A DNA stretch of 64,000 nt from JAICLK01 sp963742655 (GTDB lineage Bacteria; Patescibacteriota; Saccharimonadia; Saccharimonadales; UBA4665): NCBI GenBank assembly GCA_963742655.1, contig CAVUMM010000005.1, positions 588,384-652,383 on the forward strand, given 5' to 3'. This document shows, in pieces, positions 41,322-49,595 of the stretch (its first letter is position 1; every line of letters begins with the position of its first letter). Made by a program: the position numbers and the translations under genes. A model generated the notes under the pieces. That model was not told where the DNA came from and did not search any database. It worked only from the letters and a program-made list of their open reading frames with translations.

Positions 41322-41578
41322 TCATTGACTTTCATAAGTCTTTCCATAAACAAGCTTCAAGCTTGAAACCTGCGCAAAAGAACCGATTAAAGAAAGCTTT
41401 GCTTCTTTTTGCGGACAAACCTTACCATCCAGATTTATACAATCACCCGCTGACTGGTGAATGGCAAGGATTTAGAAGCATTAGTTTTGGAGGGGATTGG
41501 CGAGCGCACTACAGAATGATCGACGATAACACCGTGTTGTTTGTTGCAGTCGGTACGCATAGTCAGCTTTACAGGTGA
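41318..41578 (+). CDS. yafQ: YafQ-type RelE-superfamily toxin
   Basis: 86 residues with the YafQ pattern: FHKSFHKQASSLKPAQKNRL, NHPLTGEWQGFRSISFGGDW and a final TVLFVAVGTHSQLYR with the catalytic-type His. YafQ toxins cut mRNA in the ribosome. Paired with the preceding DinJ/RelB-like antitoxin. Confidence 0.85.
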   Translation: MIIDFHKSFHKQASSLKPAQKNRLKKALLLFADKPYHPDLYNHPLTGEWQGFRSISFGGDWRAHYRMIDDNTVLFVAVGTHSQLYR

Positions 41579-41672
41579 GGCTGGCGTTCACCTTGGACGA
41601 CTCTCTTCATGCGTCTGAAGAGTAGTAGCCCTTACATACCCCGTTCAATACCCTTATCTCCAAGCTGGGCGC

Positions 41673-41750
41673 CCATCCGCTCCAACCCCCTGAGCACAGA
41701 GTTCCATGCCTGACTAACATGGGTCACCATTGTAAGAAATGCAACAATAA
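41673..41750 (+). repeat. Cassette-array repeat R4
   Basis: ATCCGCTCCAACCCCCTGAG, CACAGAGTTCCATGCC, TGACTAACATGGGTCACCAT and TGTAAGAAATGCAACAATAA. It shares its 5' flank with R2 and its 3' flank with R5, showing the full unit is about 75 bp. The hairpin is reduced to CCATG/CATGG. Confidence 0.85.
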
Positions 41751-41791
41751 TACACCCCTCTTTTGCCTACGTGAATGTGAAAGCTGCGATA

Positions 41792-42100
41792 CTAAAGTAT
41801 TCTATCTATGTCTCTTCGTCCGTATAGCATTCGACGGATTATCATAGTATCGTCAATCACTACGTAAAAAATAAGATAATTACTTACGATAATTCTGCGA
41901 TATGAGCGTTCTCTGCCGCTAATCGATTTGTAGGGCGTTGATCCTAGCGGATTACTCGGGCGTTTTCTAATTGCTGCTTCTGTGTCGTAAAAAAGCTTTT
42001 TTGCTGCGGGCTCGTTTTTTAGTTCGAACAATATATAATCGGTTATTTTATCAAAGTCATTATAAAATAAAGGTGAATAGCGTAACTTAAAATCAGCCAT
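41792..42100 (-). CDS. relE: RelE/ParE-family toxin
   Basis: 102 residues: LRYSPLFYNDFDKITDYILF, a middle YKSISGRERSYRRIIVSNYL and IIRRMLYGRRDIDRIL at the C-terminus, a RelE/ParE-type fold. Paired with the overlapping Phd/YefM-like antitoxin. This module is reversed relative to the repeats. Confidence 0.83.
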   Translation of the reverse strand: MADFKLRYSPLFYNDFDKITDYILFELKNEPAAKKLFYDTEAAIRKRPSNPLGSTPYKSISGRERSYRRIIVSNYLIFYVVIDDTMIIRRMLYGRRDIDRIL

Positions 42101-42359
42101 TTATTTTTTCTTTTATTTTAGAAAATATGTCTTCATGCGACAGCGTTTCCGCATGATCCTTTGCATAAGCATCGGCTTCATCAAGGGCGCGTTCAACATA
42201 ATCCAGATGTGCCATTTTGCTGAACTTGTCGAAACTCATCGTGACCATGGAGGCTTTTCCATTCGTGGTAAAAATAATTGGTTTACTATTTTTGTTGATT
42301 TCTTTTTCTACTTCCGAAAAATGGTTCCTTAAATCAGATATGGGTCTTATACTAATCAT
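42093..42359 (-). CDS. Phd/YefM-family antitoxin
   Basis: 88 residues from ATG 42359 (GAAAGGATATCG upstream). The N-terminal ISIRPISDLRNHFSEVEKEI and PIIFTTNGKASMVTMS are diagnostic of the Phd/YefM DNA-binding domain; the acidic C-terminus binds the toxin. It overlaps the toxin by 8 bp. Confidence 0.85.
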   Translation of the reverse strand: MISIRPISDLRNHFSEVEKEINKNSKPIIFTTNGKASMVTMSFDKFSKMAHLDYVERALDEADAYAKDHAETLSHEDIFSKIKEKING

Positions 42360-42374
42360 CGATATCCTTTCAGT

Positions 42375-42394
42375 GTTATCATAATTATGATAAC
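42375..42394. promoter_or_regulatory. 20-bp perfect palindrome, phd-relE operator
   Basis: GTTATCATAATTATGATAAC is a perfect palindrome 15 bp upstream of the antitoxin start and probably overlaps its promoter, as expected for autoregulation. Confidence 0.7.
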
Positions 42395-42418
42395 AAATTT
42401 TGAAAATCGATACCATTT

Positions 42419-42495
42419 ATTCGCTCAAGCTCTTTTAAAAGCGAGTGCCATGTTTGGTCAACATGGGTCACCATTGTAAGAAATACATCAATAAA
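42419..42495 (+). repeat. Cassette-array repeat R5
   Basis: GCGAGTGCCATGTTTGGTCA then ACATGGGTCACCATTGTAAG and AAATACATCAATAA. Perfect hairpin stem. Here the 5' flank is replaced by CGCTCAAGCTC...GCGAG. It separates phd-relE from the Fic gene. Confidence 0.85.
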
Positions 42496-42611
42496 TACTT
42501 AATTTCGAAGTATTTTTTTGATCGACTTCTAATCTGAAAGCTGATGATTAAGCGACTAAATATTTAAACATGCTTGAAACTTTATAAAGAACGTGCTAAC
42601 ATTATAAAGTT

Positions 42612-43532
42612 ATGAATTACGTAACCCAGTTAACCTCTATACTAAATGCCTCAGGTTGGTCACAGGAACAATTAGCACGCGAGCTAGGTGTCTCTTTTCC
42701 AGCCCTAAATGCCTGGATAAACCAGCGTGCAAAACCTCGCCAAAATGCTTTGATAAATATTGAAAGAGTATACGTAGACATAGTAGGCAGTGTGACGGTT
42801 GATCAAGCAGAGCTTAAACAACTTAAAGTCAAGTCCACTGGCCTTCGAATTACTACTAAAAATTTAATTAACAGCAAAGTAGCTTTGGATAAACTGACGC
42901 TATATTTGACTTACCATACGAATACCATCGAAGGTAGTACCATGACACTGTCGGATGTTGAAGACGTTATTTTTGAGCATAAAGTTTTGAGTAATAGAAC
43001 CGCTATCGAACAGGCTGAAGCCCGTAATCACCAGGCGGCATTGCTATGGTTGCTGGAGCAGTTAGCCGATAATGGTAAGAATTTTAAAATTACGCAGAAT
43101 TTAATATTGGGTGTACATCTGCGTCTTATGAACGGTATAAGAAGCGACGCGGGAAAGTATAGAACACACTCGGTGAGAATTATGGGTGCTCATGTCCCGC
43201 TAGCGAACTGGCGGAAAGTACCGGATTTAATGAATGACTATATTAGGGAATTAGAAAAAACTTCCAATGATTTACTAAATGTACTGGCAAAAACTCATGT
43301 GACATTTGAACAAATCCATCCCTTTAGTGACGGTAATGGACGTACCGGCAGGCTATTATTATTTGCTCAAGCGCTACAAATAAACAGAATGCCTCCGCTT
43401 GTTGTGAAAGAGCGTCGCTACGCTTATTACAAATATCTAGAATTAGCGCAAACAAAACACGAGTATCAACCTCTTGAATTGTTATTGGCACAGTCAATGA
43501 TATTGTGTGATGAACTCTTAGCTGGCGCATAA
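42612..43532 (+). CDS. HTH-Fic domain protein
   Basis: 306 residues. Residues 10-45 form an XRE-like HTH (WSQEQLARELGVSFPALNAW). An inhibitory helix motif (S/T)xxxEG appears as TNTIEG at about 104-109, and the catalytic loop HPFSDGNGRTGR at about 235-246 has His, Asp and Arg. Fic enzymes transfer AMP to target proteins; the intramolecular inhibitory helix is the class II arrangement. It may act as a regulated toxin. No separate antitoxin is present. Confidence 0.87.
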   Translation: MNYVTQLTSILNASGWSQEQLARELGVSFPALNAWINQRAKPRQNALINIERVYVDIVGSVTVDQAELKQLKVKSTGLRITTKNLINSKVALDKLTLYLTYHTNTIEGSTMTLSDVEDVIFEHKVLSNRTAIEQAEARNHQAALLWLLEQLADNGKNFKITQNLILGVHLRLMNGIRSDAGKYRTHSVRIMGAHVPLANWRKVPDLMNDYIRELEKTSNDLLNVLAKTHVTFEQIHPFSDGNGRTGRLLLFAQALQINRMPPLVVKERRYAYYKYLELAQTKHEYQPLELLLAQSMILCDELLAGA

Positions 43533-43583
43533 AGATTGCCCACAACTATAAGCCGAGGTTATCAAGTTTGAAATCGATTCTTT

Positions 43584-43640
43584 CTAAGTTCGCCCACAAA
43601 GAGTTCCATGTTAGGTCTATAGGGGTCACCATTGTTGAAA
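43584..43640 (+). repeat. Cassette-array repeat R6
   Basis: CGCCCACAAAGAGTTCCATG, TTAGGTCTATAGGGGTCACC, ATTGTTG. The hairpin is degenerate, but the end TAGGGGTCACCA is identical to the last 12 nt of tRNA-Glu. Confidence 0.8.
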
Positions 43641-43702
43641 AAAAGACAACAAAATTGATAACAACACTTGACATAATTATATCTCTTTGATATCCTATAT
43701 TC

Positions 43703-43984
43703 ATGAGTGATTCATCTACCATCCATATACCAATAGAACCCGATGTTCGAAAAAAGTTTACTGCCCAAGCAAAACAACTCGGTTTCGACTCAGCGCAAGC
43801 GTATCTCCGCGTGATTATTAAAGCTTCAGTTGACGGGCGTCGTATAGACCTTGACGTTGATGAATGGGGTGAACCTAGTGAAGCCGCAGCTGACCGCTTG
43901 AATAAAGCAGCCGAAAAGGCTAAAAAGGGTATAAATTTGAGCGGTCCGTACAAGTCTGTCGAAGATTTTATGAAAGACTTGTAA
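43703..43984 (+). CDS. relB: RelB/DinJ-like antitoxin
   Basis: 93 residues: a ribbon-helix-helix-like N-terminus (IHIPIEPDVRKKFTAQAKQL, GFDSAQAYLRVIIKASV) and a helical tail. TTGACA, a 17-bp spacer and TATCCT end 6 nt before the ATG, so translation is leaderless. The toxin follows after 2 nt. Confidence 0.8.
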   Translation: MSDSSTIHIPIEPDVRKKFTAQAKQLGFDSAQAYLRVIIKASVDGRRIDLDVDEWGEPSEAAADRLNKAAEKAKKGINLSGPYKSVEDFMKDL

Positions 43985-43986
43985 AC

Positions 43987-44253
43987 ATGAAGCCGATCAA
44001 GCGCGATCGAACATTCGAAAAGCACTTCAAGCAACGTATCGGTCCAAACGAAAAACTTACAAACCAATTTAAAGAACGGCTCGCGCTGTTTATGGCTGGA
44101 GATTTGGGCTATCCGTTGCATGACCATGCTCTTACTGGAAAACTTGCCGGCAAACGTTCTTTCTCGATTGCAGGCGATATGCGAGTGATCTATATTGAGC
44201 TTGAGGATTCCATAGTATTTCTCGATATTGGAACTCACAATCAAGTTTATTAG
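43987..44253 (+). CDS. yafQ: YafQ-type RelE-superfamily toxin
   Basis: 88 residues: RTFEKHFKQRIGPNEKLTNQ, DHALTGKLAGKRSFSIAGDM and a final FLDIGTHNQVY with the family His. It is homologous to the toxin at 41318 but clearly diverged, so the two modules were not recently duplicated. Confidence 0.83.
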   Translation: MKPIKRDRTFEKHFKQRIGPNEKLTNQFKERLALFMAGDLGYPLHDHALTGKLAGKRSFSIAGDMRVIYIELEDSIVFLDIGTHNQVY

Positions 44254-44357
44254 AACCCGCTCACGCTACTTTCACTCAAAGATTGCAAGAATCAACTTAT
44301 AAATAAATTCCTAGTTCGCAAAATTTTTTGTGCATTAAACATTTGCTACGGAATGAT

Positions 44358-44388
44358 GAGTTCCATCAAAAGGCAACACGGGTCACCG
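44358..44388 (+). repeat. Cassette-array repeat R7
   Basis: GAGTTCCATCAAAAGGCAAC then ACGGGTCACCG. It keeps both conserved ends at the same 16-nt spacing as the other copies but has lost the stem. It is the last copy found and marks the right edge of the array. Confidence 0.65.
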
Positions 44389-44441
44389 CTATAGCTGATT
44401 CACATTACATTACAGATTGATCGATGACTATTGATATATCG

Positions 44442-45155
44442 TTAGGCTATCTTTACTTGGTCCAGTTTTGAGCGCATCGAAGCAACGACATCATCAAAGA
44501 GTGCCGTGCTGGTGCTTGCCCCGGCTGTGTCGCCGACTTGTAAAGAAGAGTCGAACGGGCCGTCGGGTGACGAATTGCGTTCGGTCGCCCCAACGATCCA
44601 CGATTGACTCGAGCCATTGGAAGCGACATAACCTAGTGCCGCCGTGCCAGCAACATTACCCCGAACTGGCGCGACTCCTTCGTAGAAGCCCCATGCATAA
44701 GCATTGCCTTGTCCTGATTGTCGCGCACTTTTGAAACCCAAGTTGTACGTGGTCTTACTTCCGCTGCCGCTTTCCGACGCAGCCTCATATACGCTTGTAT
44801 CAATAATTTTGCCGTCGCGTACAACGGCTCGGCATGAAATTCCGCCTGTAAATGTTCGTGCAACCGTATAGCCTCTTTTTGCCCCGGTTCGAATAGTCGT
44901 GCCATCCGCGGTTACATGCAGACACATCTGCCCAATATCTTGTCCTGCTTCGCGGATATCGGATAAAGTAAGCTTATTATGGCTTTCCGGCCTAAAGGCG
45001 CCTGCAATTGCCGCCCCGGCTGCTGCGCCTCCACCCGCAACTAGCAGAAGCAAGCTTGTGCCGATTGCGATAAACCGCCTGCGTGACATTCGGTGATGCC
45101 CGAACCGGACATCTCCGCTCTGATTTGTACCTCGACCAATTTCCCCGGCTGCCAT
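44442..45155 (-). CDS. Hypothetical exported protein
   Basis: 237 residues. SRRRFIAIGTSLLLLVAGGG near residue 24 is a signal or anchor segment with a Tat-like RRRF motif, followed by a Gly/Ser/Thr-rich extracytoplasmic domain with two cysteines. No family is recognised. A GGGGGA site precedes the ATG at 45155; a TATAAT lies about 50 nt further upstream on the minus strand. Confidence 0.5.
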   Translation of the reverse strand: MAAGEIGRGTNQSGDVRFGHHRMSRRRFIAIGTSLLLLVAGGGAAAGAAIAGAFRPESHNKLTLSDIREAGQDIGQMCLHVTADGTTIRTGAKRGYTVARTFTGGISCRAVVRDGKIIDTSVYEAASESGSGSKTTYNLGFKSARQSGQGNAYAWGFYEGVAPVRGNVAGTAALGYVASNGSSQSWIVGATERNSSPDGPFDSSLQVGDTAGASTSTALFDDVVASMRSKLDQVKIA

Positions 45156-45357
45156 TTCGTTCCCCCAATAGTTGCGATCAACCCTAATCGTGAATGCGAA
45201 TATCTTATATGTATTATATGCTTAGTGTCAACCTCATATCATAATATATTCTCTATAGAATGACTCAAGTGAACGTCTTAACAGAAATCAGAACAAGGCT
45301 CCAGAGACCGACTTCAAATTTCATCTTGATTATATAAGTTGATACAATAACTGCATC

Positions 45358-46017
45358 ATGTCAAATCATCTTGATATACCCAAAGTTGTAGCCATCTTCG
45401 TAGCACCCGAAGCAGGTGCGCCGATGGAGCCGCGTGACATGGTGGTTGCTCGTCAGGGACGAGATGGGCGATCCGGTGGGTTGGACGGCGATCGCTACGA
45501 TCGCGGTGCGGGTGCGTTTTCGAAGTCTCGTCTCGAAGTGGCCCGTGACGTCACGATCATATCACGCGAAGCCATTCAAGCTGCAAGCCAGGTGTTAGGT
45601 GCCCCGTTTGATGAGTCCAAAACCAGGCGTAACATCGTTACCGAGGGACTTGATCCGAATTGGCTCGTCGGTGTCAGATTTAATGTCGGGAGCGTTGCGC
45701 TAGAAGGCGTCGAATTGGCGGTACCATGCGATAGGCCGTCAAAGCTTGCCGGCATACCCGGCTTCAGGGAAGCGTTCCGGGCAGCGGGCGGTCTGCGAGC
45801 CCGTGTGGTTGGCGACGGCGAAATAAGGGTGGGCGATGCAATTACATTTGTACAAGACCCCATGGATGATGTCCTGGCTGAACTTGCGACCGACAGAGGC
45901 GTGGACCCAGTAGTGGCCACCAGCCGTGCAAGGCGGATTATGGCCGGGCTTAACATTGCAGCCGCCTATGGGCAGCCATTGATACTGCGAAGCCCCGATT
46001 ACGAGTTCGAACAGTAG
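45358..46017 (+). CDS. MOSC-domain protein
   Basis: 219 residues. MOSC features: GLDGDRYDRGAGAFSK, VTIISREAIQAA, TRRNIVTEGLD and a conserved Cys in AVPCDRPSKL. MOSC domains are linked to molybdenum cofactor sulfuration; standalone forms may move sulfur for other purposes. TACAAT ends 9 nt before the ATG. It has no Moco genes nearby. Confidence 0.8.
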   Translation: MSNHLDIPKVVAIFVAPEAGAPMEPRDMVVARQGRDGRSGGLDGDRYDRGAGAFSKSRLEVARDVTIISREAIQAASQVLGAPFDESKTRRNIVTEGLDPNWLVGVRFNVGSVALEGVELAVPCDRPSKLAGIPGFREAFRAAGGLRARVVGDGEIRVGDAITFVQDPMDDVLAELATDRGVDPVVATSRARRIMAGLNIAAAYGQPLILRSPDYEFEQ

Positions 46018-46117
46018 GGACATTATGGGCTGTTGCAGTCAAGGTGCTCGTGATCCAGTGTATTTTTACTTGGTTGAATGTAACTCTGCGCGGGGATTAA
46101 TTCGGGGAGAAGGGTGG

Positions 46118-46825
46118 CTAATCCGGCTGATTTAGAAGGTAGGCGGCGCTTAAATACGGTCTGACCGTGACCGAATTAGGGATATCCAAGACAGACATAG
46201 CCGCTTCTTCGCTGCCGGCAGAGATTATCAATCCATCCAGCAATTGCTGACTGTAGGTGGCCGGGTTTGTCATTGTCAGGTACAATCCGTCTCCTTCCGC
46301 TCGATACCAAACCTCTCTGCCGCGCGTGATGTTTAACGGCCCAAAAGTTTCTGAGCCAGTACAATCATCGGCACGTATAATTAAGCCGTACGCTCTAATG
46401 GCTCCTCGGGCGACCATTTCCTCGTCTACATCAAATAAAATCGACGGTCTTTTATCGCCGAAATTCTCCCCAGATACATTCCAGGAAGAGCAGTCTTCAA
46501 CTAAGCCGGCAGCACCAATTAAACGGGATAACGCATGCAAGGCATTCACGACTCTAATAATAGGGCGGTATACTTCGGGGGCAAGCGAGGTAAAAGCTCC
46601 TAGCCCTTGTGCTTCGCCCAGATCTAAAACGTCTGGGAAATTTCTATCGAACATACCGTGCATGGATTGGATGAAAGATTGAGCGCCAGGCGGATTGTCC
46701 TGGCCGCTTTGAAGCGCCCACGCATTATGCTCATCCAAAAACTTTGGTATCGAAAAAACGTCTTCCGCACCGACGTTGACCACGTCGCCGACTACATTTC
46801 GACGTTTGACTGGGGTTAATCTCAT
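46118..46825 (-). CDS. Hypothetical protein
   Basis: 235 residues, soluble and acidic, with no signal or membrane segment. Segments such as PEVYRPIIRVVNALHALSRL and REVWYRAEGDGLYLTMTNPA look protein-like, but no family is recognised. It is convergent with the MOSC gene and divergent from the SnoaL-like gene. Confidence 0.55.
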   Translation of the reverse strand: MRLTPVKRRNVVGDVVNVGAEDVFSIPKFLDEHNAWALQSGQDNPPGAQSFIQSMHGMFDRNFPDVLDLGEAQGLGAFTSLAPEVYRPIIRVVNALHALSRLIGAAGLVEDCSSWNVSGENFGDKRPSILFDVDEEMVARGAIRAYGLIIRADDCTGSETFGPLNITRGREVWYRAEGDGLYLTMTNPATYSQQLLDGLIISAGSEEAAMSVLDIPNSVTVRPYLSAAYLLNQPD

Positions 46826-46932
46826 CGAAGTTTATTTTACGTTCTTTTTTACCAAAATAGAAAATTATTTTCATCTATTTTCGCCGTCCCCTGGATTCGC
46901 GTTCGGCGAGAAGCGTGCCATAATGAAAGGCT

Positions 46933-47367
46933 ATGAAGGAAGAAGTCAACGAAATGCTGGTAAAGCGATTCTTTGACGAAGTGTGGAATAATTTTAACCT
47001 CGCAGTAATCGACGAACTGTTCATTCCGGATTACGAAATCCCGGACCTACCTGCCTGGCGAAAACCCGGCACCGAAGGATTGAAAGCATTCATAGCCGAC
47101 AATCACAGAATATTCCCGGACGTTCACCACGAAGTCAAAGAAATCATGGGCAGCGGCGATGAAGTGGCAGTGTACGTCGTAGGCACGGGCACGCATAAAG
47201 GAGACCTTGACGGGCCGGTCGGCAAAGTGCCGGCCACGAACAAAAAGGTACATTGGCGCGCTATATTTTGGTACCGAATCCGCGGCGGCAAAATCGTGTG
47301 GGCCAGCGGCGTGGTGGACAACCTGAGTCTGATGCAGCAACTCGGCGCGATTAAATCTAGAGTTTAA
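46933..47367 (+). CDS. SnoaL-like polyketide cyclase-family protein
   Basis: 144 residues of the NTF2/SnoaL fold: VKRFFDEVWNNFNLAVIDEL, GLKAFIADNHRIFPDVHHEV and FWYRIRGGKIVWASGVVDN. Family members are small cyclases, isomerases or ligand-binding proteins; the function here is unknown. CATAAT ends 8 nt before the ATG. Confidence 0.75.
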   Translation: MKEEVNEMLVKRFFDEVWNNFNLAVIDELFIPDYEIPDLPAWRKPGTEGLKAFIADNHRIFPDVHHEVKEIMGSGDEVAVYVVGTGTHKGDLDGPVGKVPATNKKVHWRAIFWYRIRGGKIVWASGVVDNLSLMQQLGAIKSRV

Positions 47368-47548
47368 ACTAACAGTGTTGACCGTCCGGAGCGCTTGATG
47401 GCTCGGACATGAATTTTGACGGTTTTAGACTCACGTTTTTTGTGGCGTATGTTGTTAGCGATGACAATGAATCGTTTGCTTCAGATGCTACATTTTTAAA
47501 AAGAATTACTATGTTGATAAAACGCTCTTCTGGATTGATCGTCTAGAA

Positions 47549-49135
47549 TTACGATGGTTTTTTGTTGGGGATGTTGCGTGATAAGAATATTGATAGGGTA
47601 GCGATTGCCACGATTCCGAACATAGCCTCTTTTAGCCCGCCGATTTGCGCATCGGTATAGTCGTGAGCAATTTCCGTAGAATCCTTTTGGTTTACGCCTT
47701 TAGAAGTTGCCGTATCGTAAATTTGCTGTTCGCTGACTATCTGGACGCCTTCTTTTGAATTTTCACTGATGTAACTTTTGACCTGGCTCGGCAGGCCGCT
47801 ATTATTGATATTCGCTACGAATCCGGTCGTCAGCGAAGCAATAAATATCGAACCAATTAGAGCCGTACCTAATGATGAACCAAGATTTTGGTAGGTGCCC
47901 TGCAATCCTCCGCCCTCCGCCGAATTTTTTTCTCCCACGGCAGTCATATTTACATTGCCCAGCTGTGATGCCAGAAGTCCTAAGCCCGCGCCCACCACGA
48001 ACATGCCTAAAGCGAACGCGAAGCCCTTCAGCTCCGGATTGATGGCTGCGAGCAAAAACAAGCCCCCGCCGATTAGAAGTATCTGGCCTAAGCGCACGAT
48101 TTTCCGCGGCGGATGCGTCAATGCAAGTTTGGTGCCCACGATCGAAAAGATAATAAGCGCGACCGATAACGGAAATATTTTAATGCCGGTATGCAGGGCG
48201 TCCATCCCCAGGATCGTCTGAAGATACACCGGAATGACGAAGAATATCGCGGCGGTAATCAGATATTGCGACAATAACACCGATAGACCGCTGCGTAATT
48301 CGGGTATGTGCAGCAAGGATGCTTTTAATAAAGCCGGTTTGCCTTTCTTTTCCAGACTGGATTGACGATTGAAGAAAAGCCACAGTATGATGACTCCGAT
48401 CAATATCATGTATGCGACTAAGGAAATGCCGAGCGGCGTGATTTCTTTGCCGTTTATTTCTGGCGCGCCGAGCGGTTGGACCCAGCCCCACACTTTGCTT
48501 TGCAGGATTCCCAGGACTAAAATTCCCATGCCGACAGCCGAAAGAAAAACGCTTGGCATGTCCAGTTTTTGCTTCTTTTTAAGTTTTTCGTCGGCAATCT
48601 TAGCGACCATTAACAGTACCAATATCATAATGATCGTTTCGGCAATGAATACGTACCGCCAAGAAAAATAAGTCGTGACAAACCCGCCAATCAGCGGGCC
48701 GGCCGCGGCAGCCGCACCGGAAACACCCCCGATAATCGCGAATGCCGCCACCCGGTCTTTGCCTTTGTAATTAACGGCCGCCAACGCTGCGATTGCGGGT
48801 ACGACCAATACCGCGCCTAGGCCTTCGACGACCGACCAGCCAATCAACAGCACAGGCAAATTCGGAGCTATTCCAGTAAGAAATGACCCGATACCGTACA
48901 CGATCGAACCGATAACGAACGCCCGTTTGCGCCCCCAAATGTCACCAAGCTTACCCCCGGTAAGCATGAGCGCGGCCATAGTAAGCGTATATAGCGTAAT
49001 CGCAACCTGCATCCCCGAGATTGTCGTGTGCAAATCGGCGGCAACGTCCGATAATGACACGTTCATGACCGTGCTATCTAGCACCATTACGAACTGTGCC
49101 AGCGCCAAAATAGCAATCACCGTCCACTTCTTCAT
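47549..49135 (-). CDS. MFS multidrug exporter (DHA2, 14 TMS)
   Basis: 528 residues with about 14 membrane helices. LDSTVMNVSLSDVA (motif D1-like), GGKLGDIWGRKRAFVIG (motif A) and a GPLIGG motif C place it in the EmrB/QacA group of proton-driven exporters. A soluble loop near residues 440-490 precedes the last helix. TATAAT on the minus strand ends 6 nt before the ATG (49142-49147). The substrate is unknown. Confidence 0.88.
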   Translation of the reverse strand: MKKWTVIAILALAQFVMVLDSTVMNVSLSDVAADLHTTISGMQVAITLYTLTMAALMLTGGKLGDIWGRKRAFVIGSIVYGIGSFLTGIAPNLPVLLIGWSVVEGLGAVLVVPAIAALAAVNYKGKDRVAAFAIIGGVSGAAAAAGPLIGGFVTTYFSWRYVFIAETIIMILVLLMVAKIADEKLKKKQKLDMPSVFLSAVGMGILVLGILQSKVWGWVQPLGAPEINGKEITPLGISLVAYMILIGVIILWLFFNRQSSLEKKGKPALLKASLLHIPELRSGLSVLLSQYLITAAIFFVIPVYLQTILGMDALHTGIKIFPLSVALIIFSIVGTKLALTHPPRKIVRLGQILLIGGGLFLLAAINPELKGFAFALGMFVVGAGLGLLASQLGNVNMTAVGEKNSAEGGGLQGTYQNLGSSLGTALIGSIFIASLTTGFVANINNSGLPSQVKSYISENSKEGVQIVSEQQIYDTATSKGVNQKDSTEIAHDYTDAQIGGLKEAMFGIVAIATLSIFLSRNIPNKKPS

Positions 49136-49232
49136 ATCTTGATTATAGTGCTTACGGCAATAAATAGTAAGAACTATTTTAGATCCTAAAACTTTGAGGA
49201 TCTATCGTATCAGCGACGAGTGTCTCGAAAAT

Positions 49233-49505
49233 TTATTTCGATTCATACCGCTTGGCAAAACGGGCGCGGGCTTTGGCGGCTTCGGATTCGCGGTTTTTTG
49301 GTGAGGCGTCGGTGGTGAGCGAAATTAGCAAATGCTGCGCTGCAGTTGCGATTTCATCCACGCCGCGGTTAAAGGCTTGTTCATTGGCGTGCGACGGATG
49401 ATGAAATCCGGACAGCTTGCGCACGAATTGTATCGCGGCATCACGAATTTCCTCGTCATTCGCAGGTGGATCGAAATTGAACAGCGGTTTAATATTACGG
49501 CACAT
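49233..49505 (-). CDS. DUF2277 family protein
   Basis: 90 residues beginning MCRNIKPLFNFDPPANDEEI, the characteristic start of DUF2277, followed by FVRKLSGFHHPSHANEQAFN. Function unknown. A GGAGGA site precedes ATG 49505, which rules out the longer frame from 49583. Confidence 0.8.
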   Translation of the reverse strand: MCRNIKPLFNFDPPANDEEIRDAAIQFVRKLSGFHHPSHANEQAFNRGVDEIATAAQHLLISLTTDASPKNRESEAAKARARFAKRYESK

Positions 49506-49595
49506 AGTTCCTCCTAACCTTATTATCTCATTGTCCCAAAGATTAACCCGGGCAACTATAGCGCAGCGGATTAAGTTTGGCATATAGTTAGGGCA

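Noticed and set aside
37808..44388. CRISPR array
   Set aside because: The repeats are 0.7-2 kb apart with genes between them, degenerate, and no cas genes are present.
37808..44388. Classical integron with standard attC sites
   Set aside because: The repeats lack a convincing RYYYAAC/GTTRRRY core pair and no intI-like gene is in the window. Only an integron-like arrangement is claimed.
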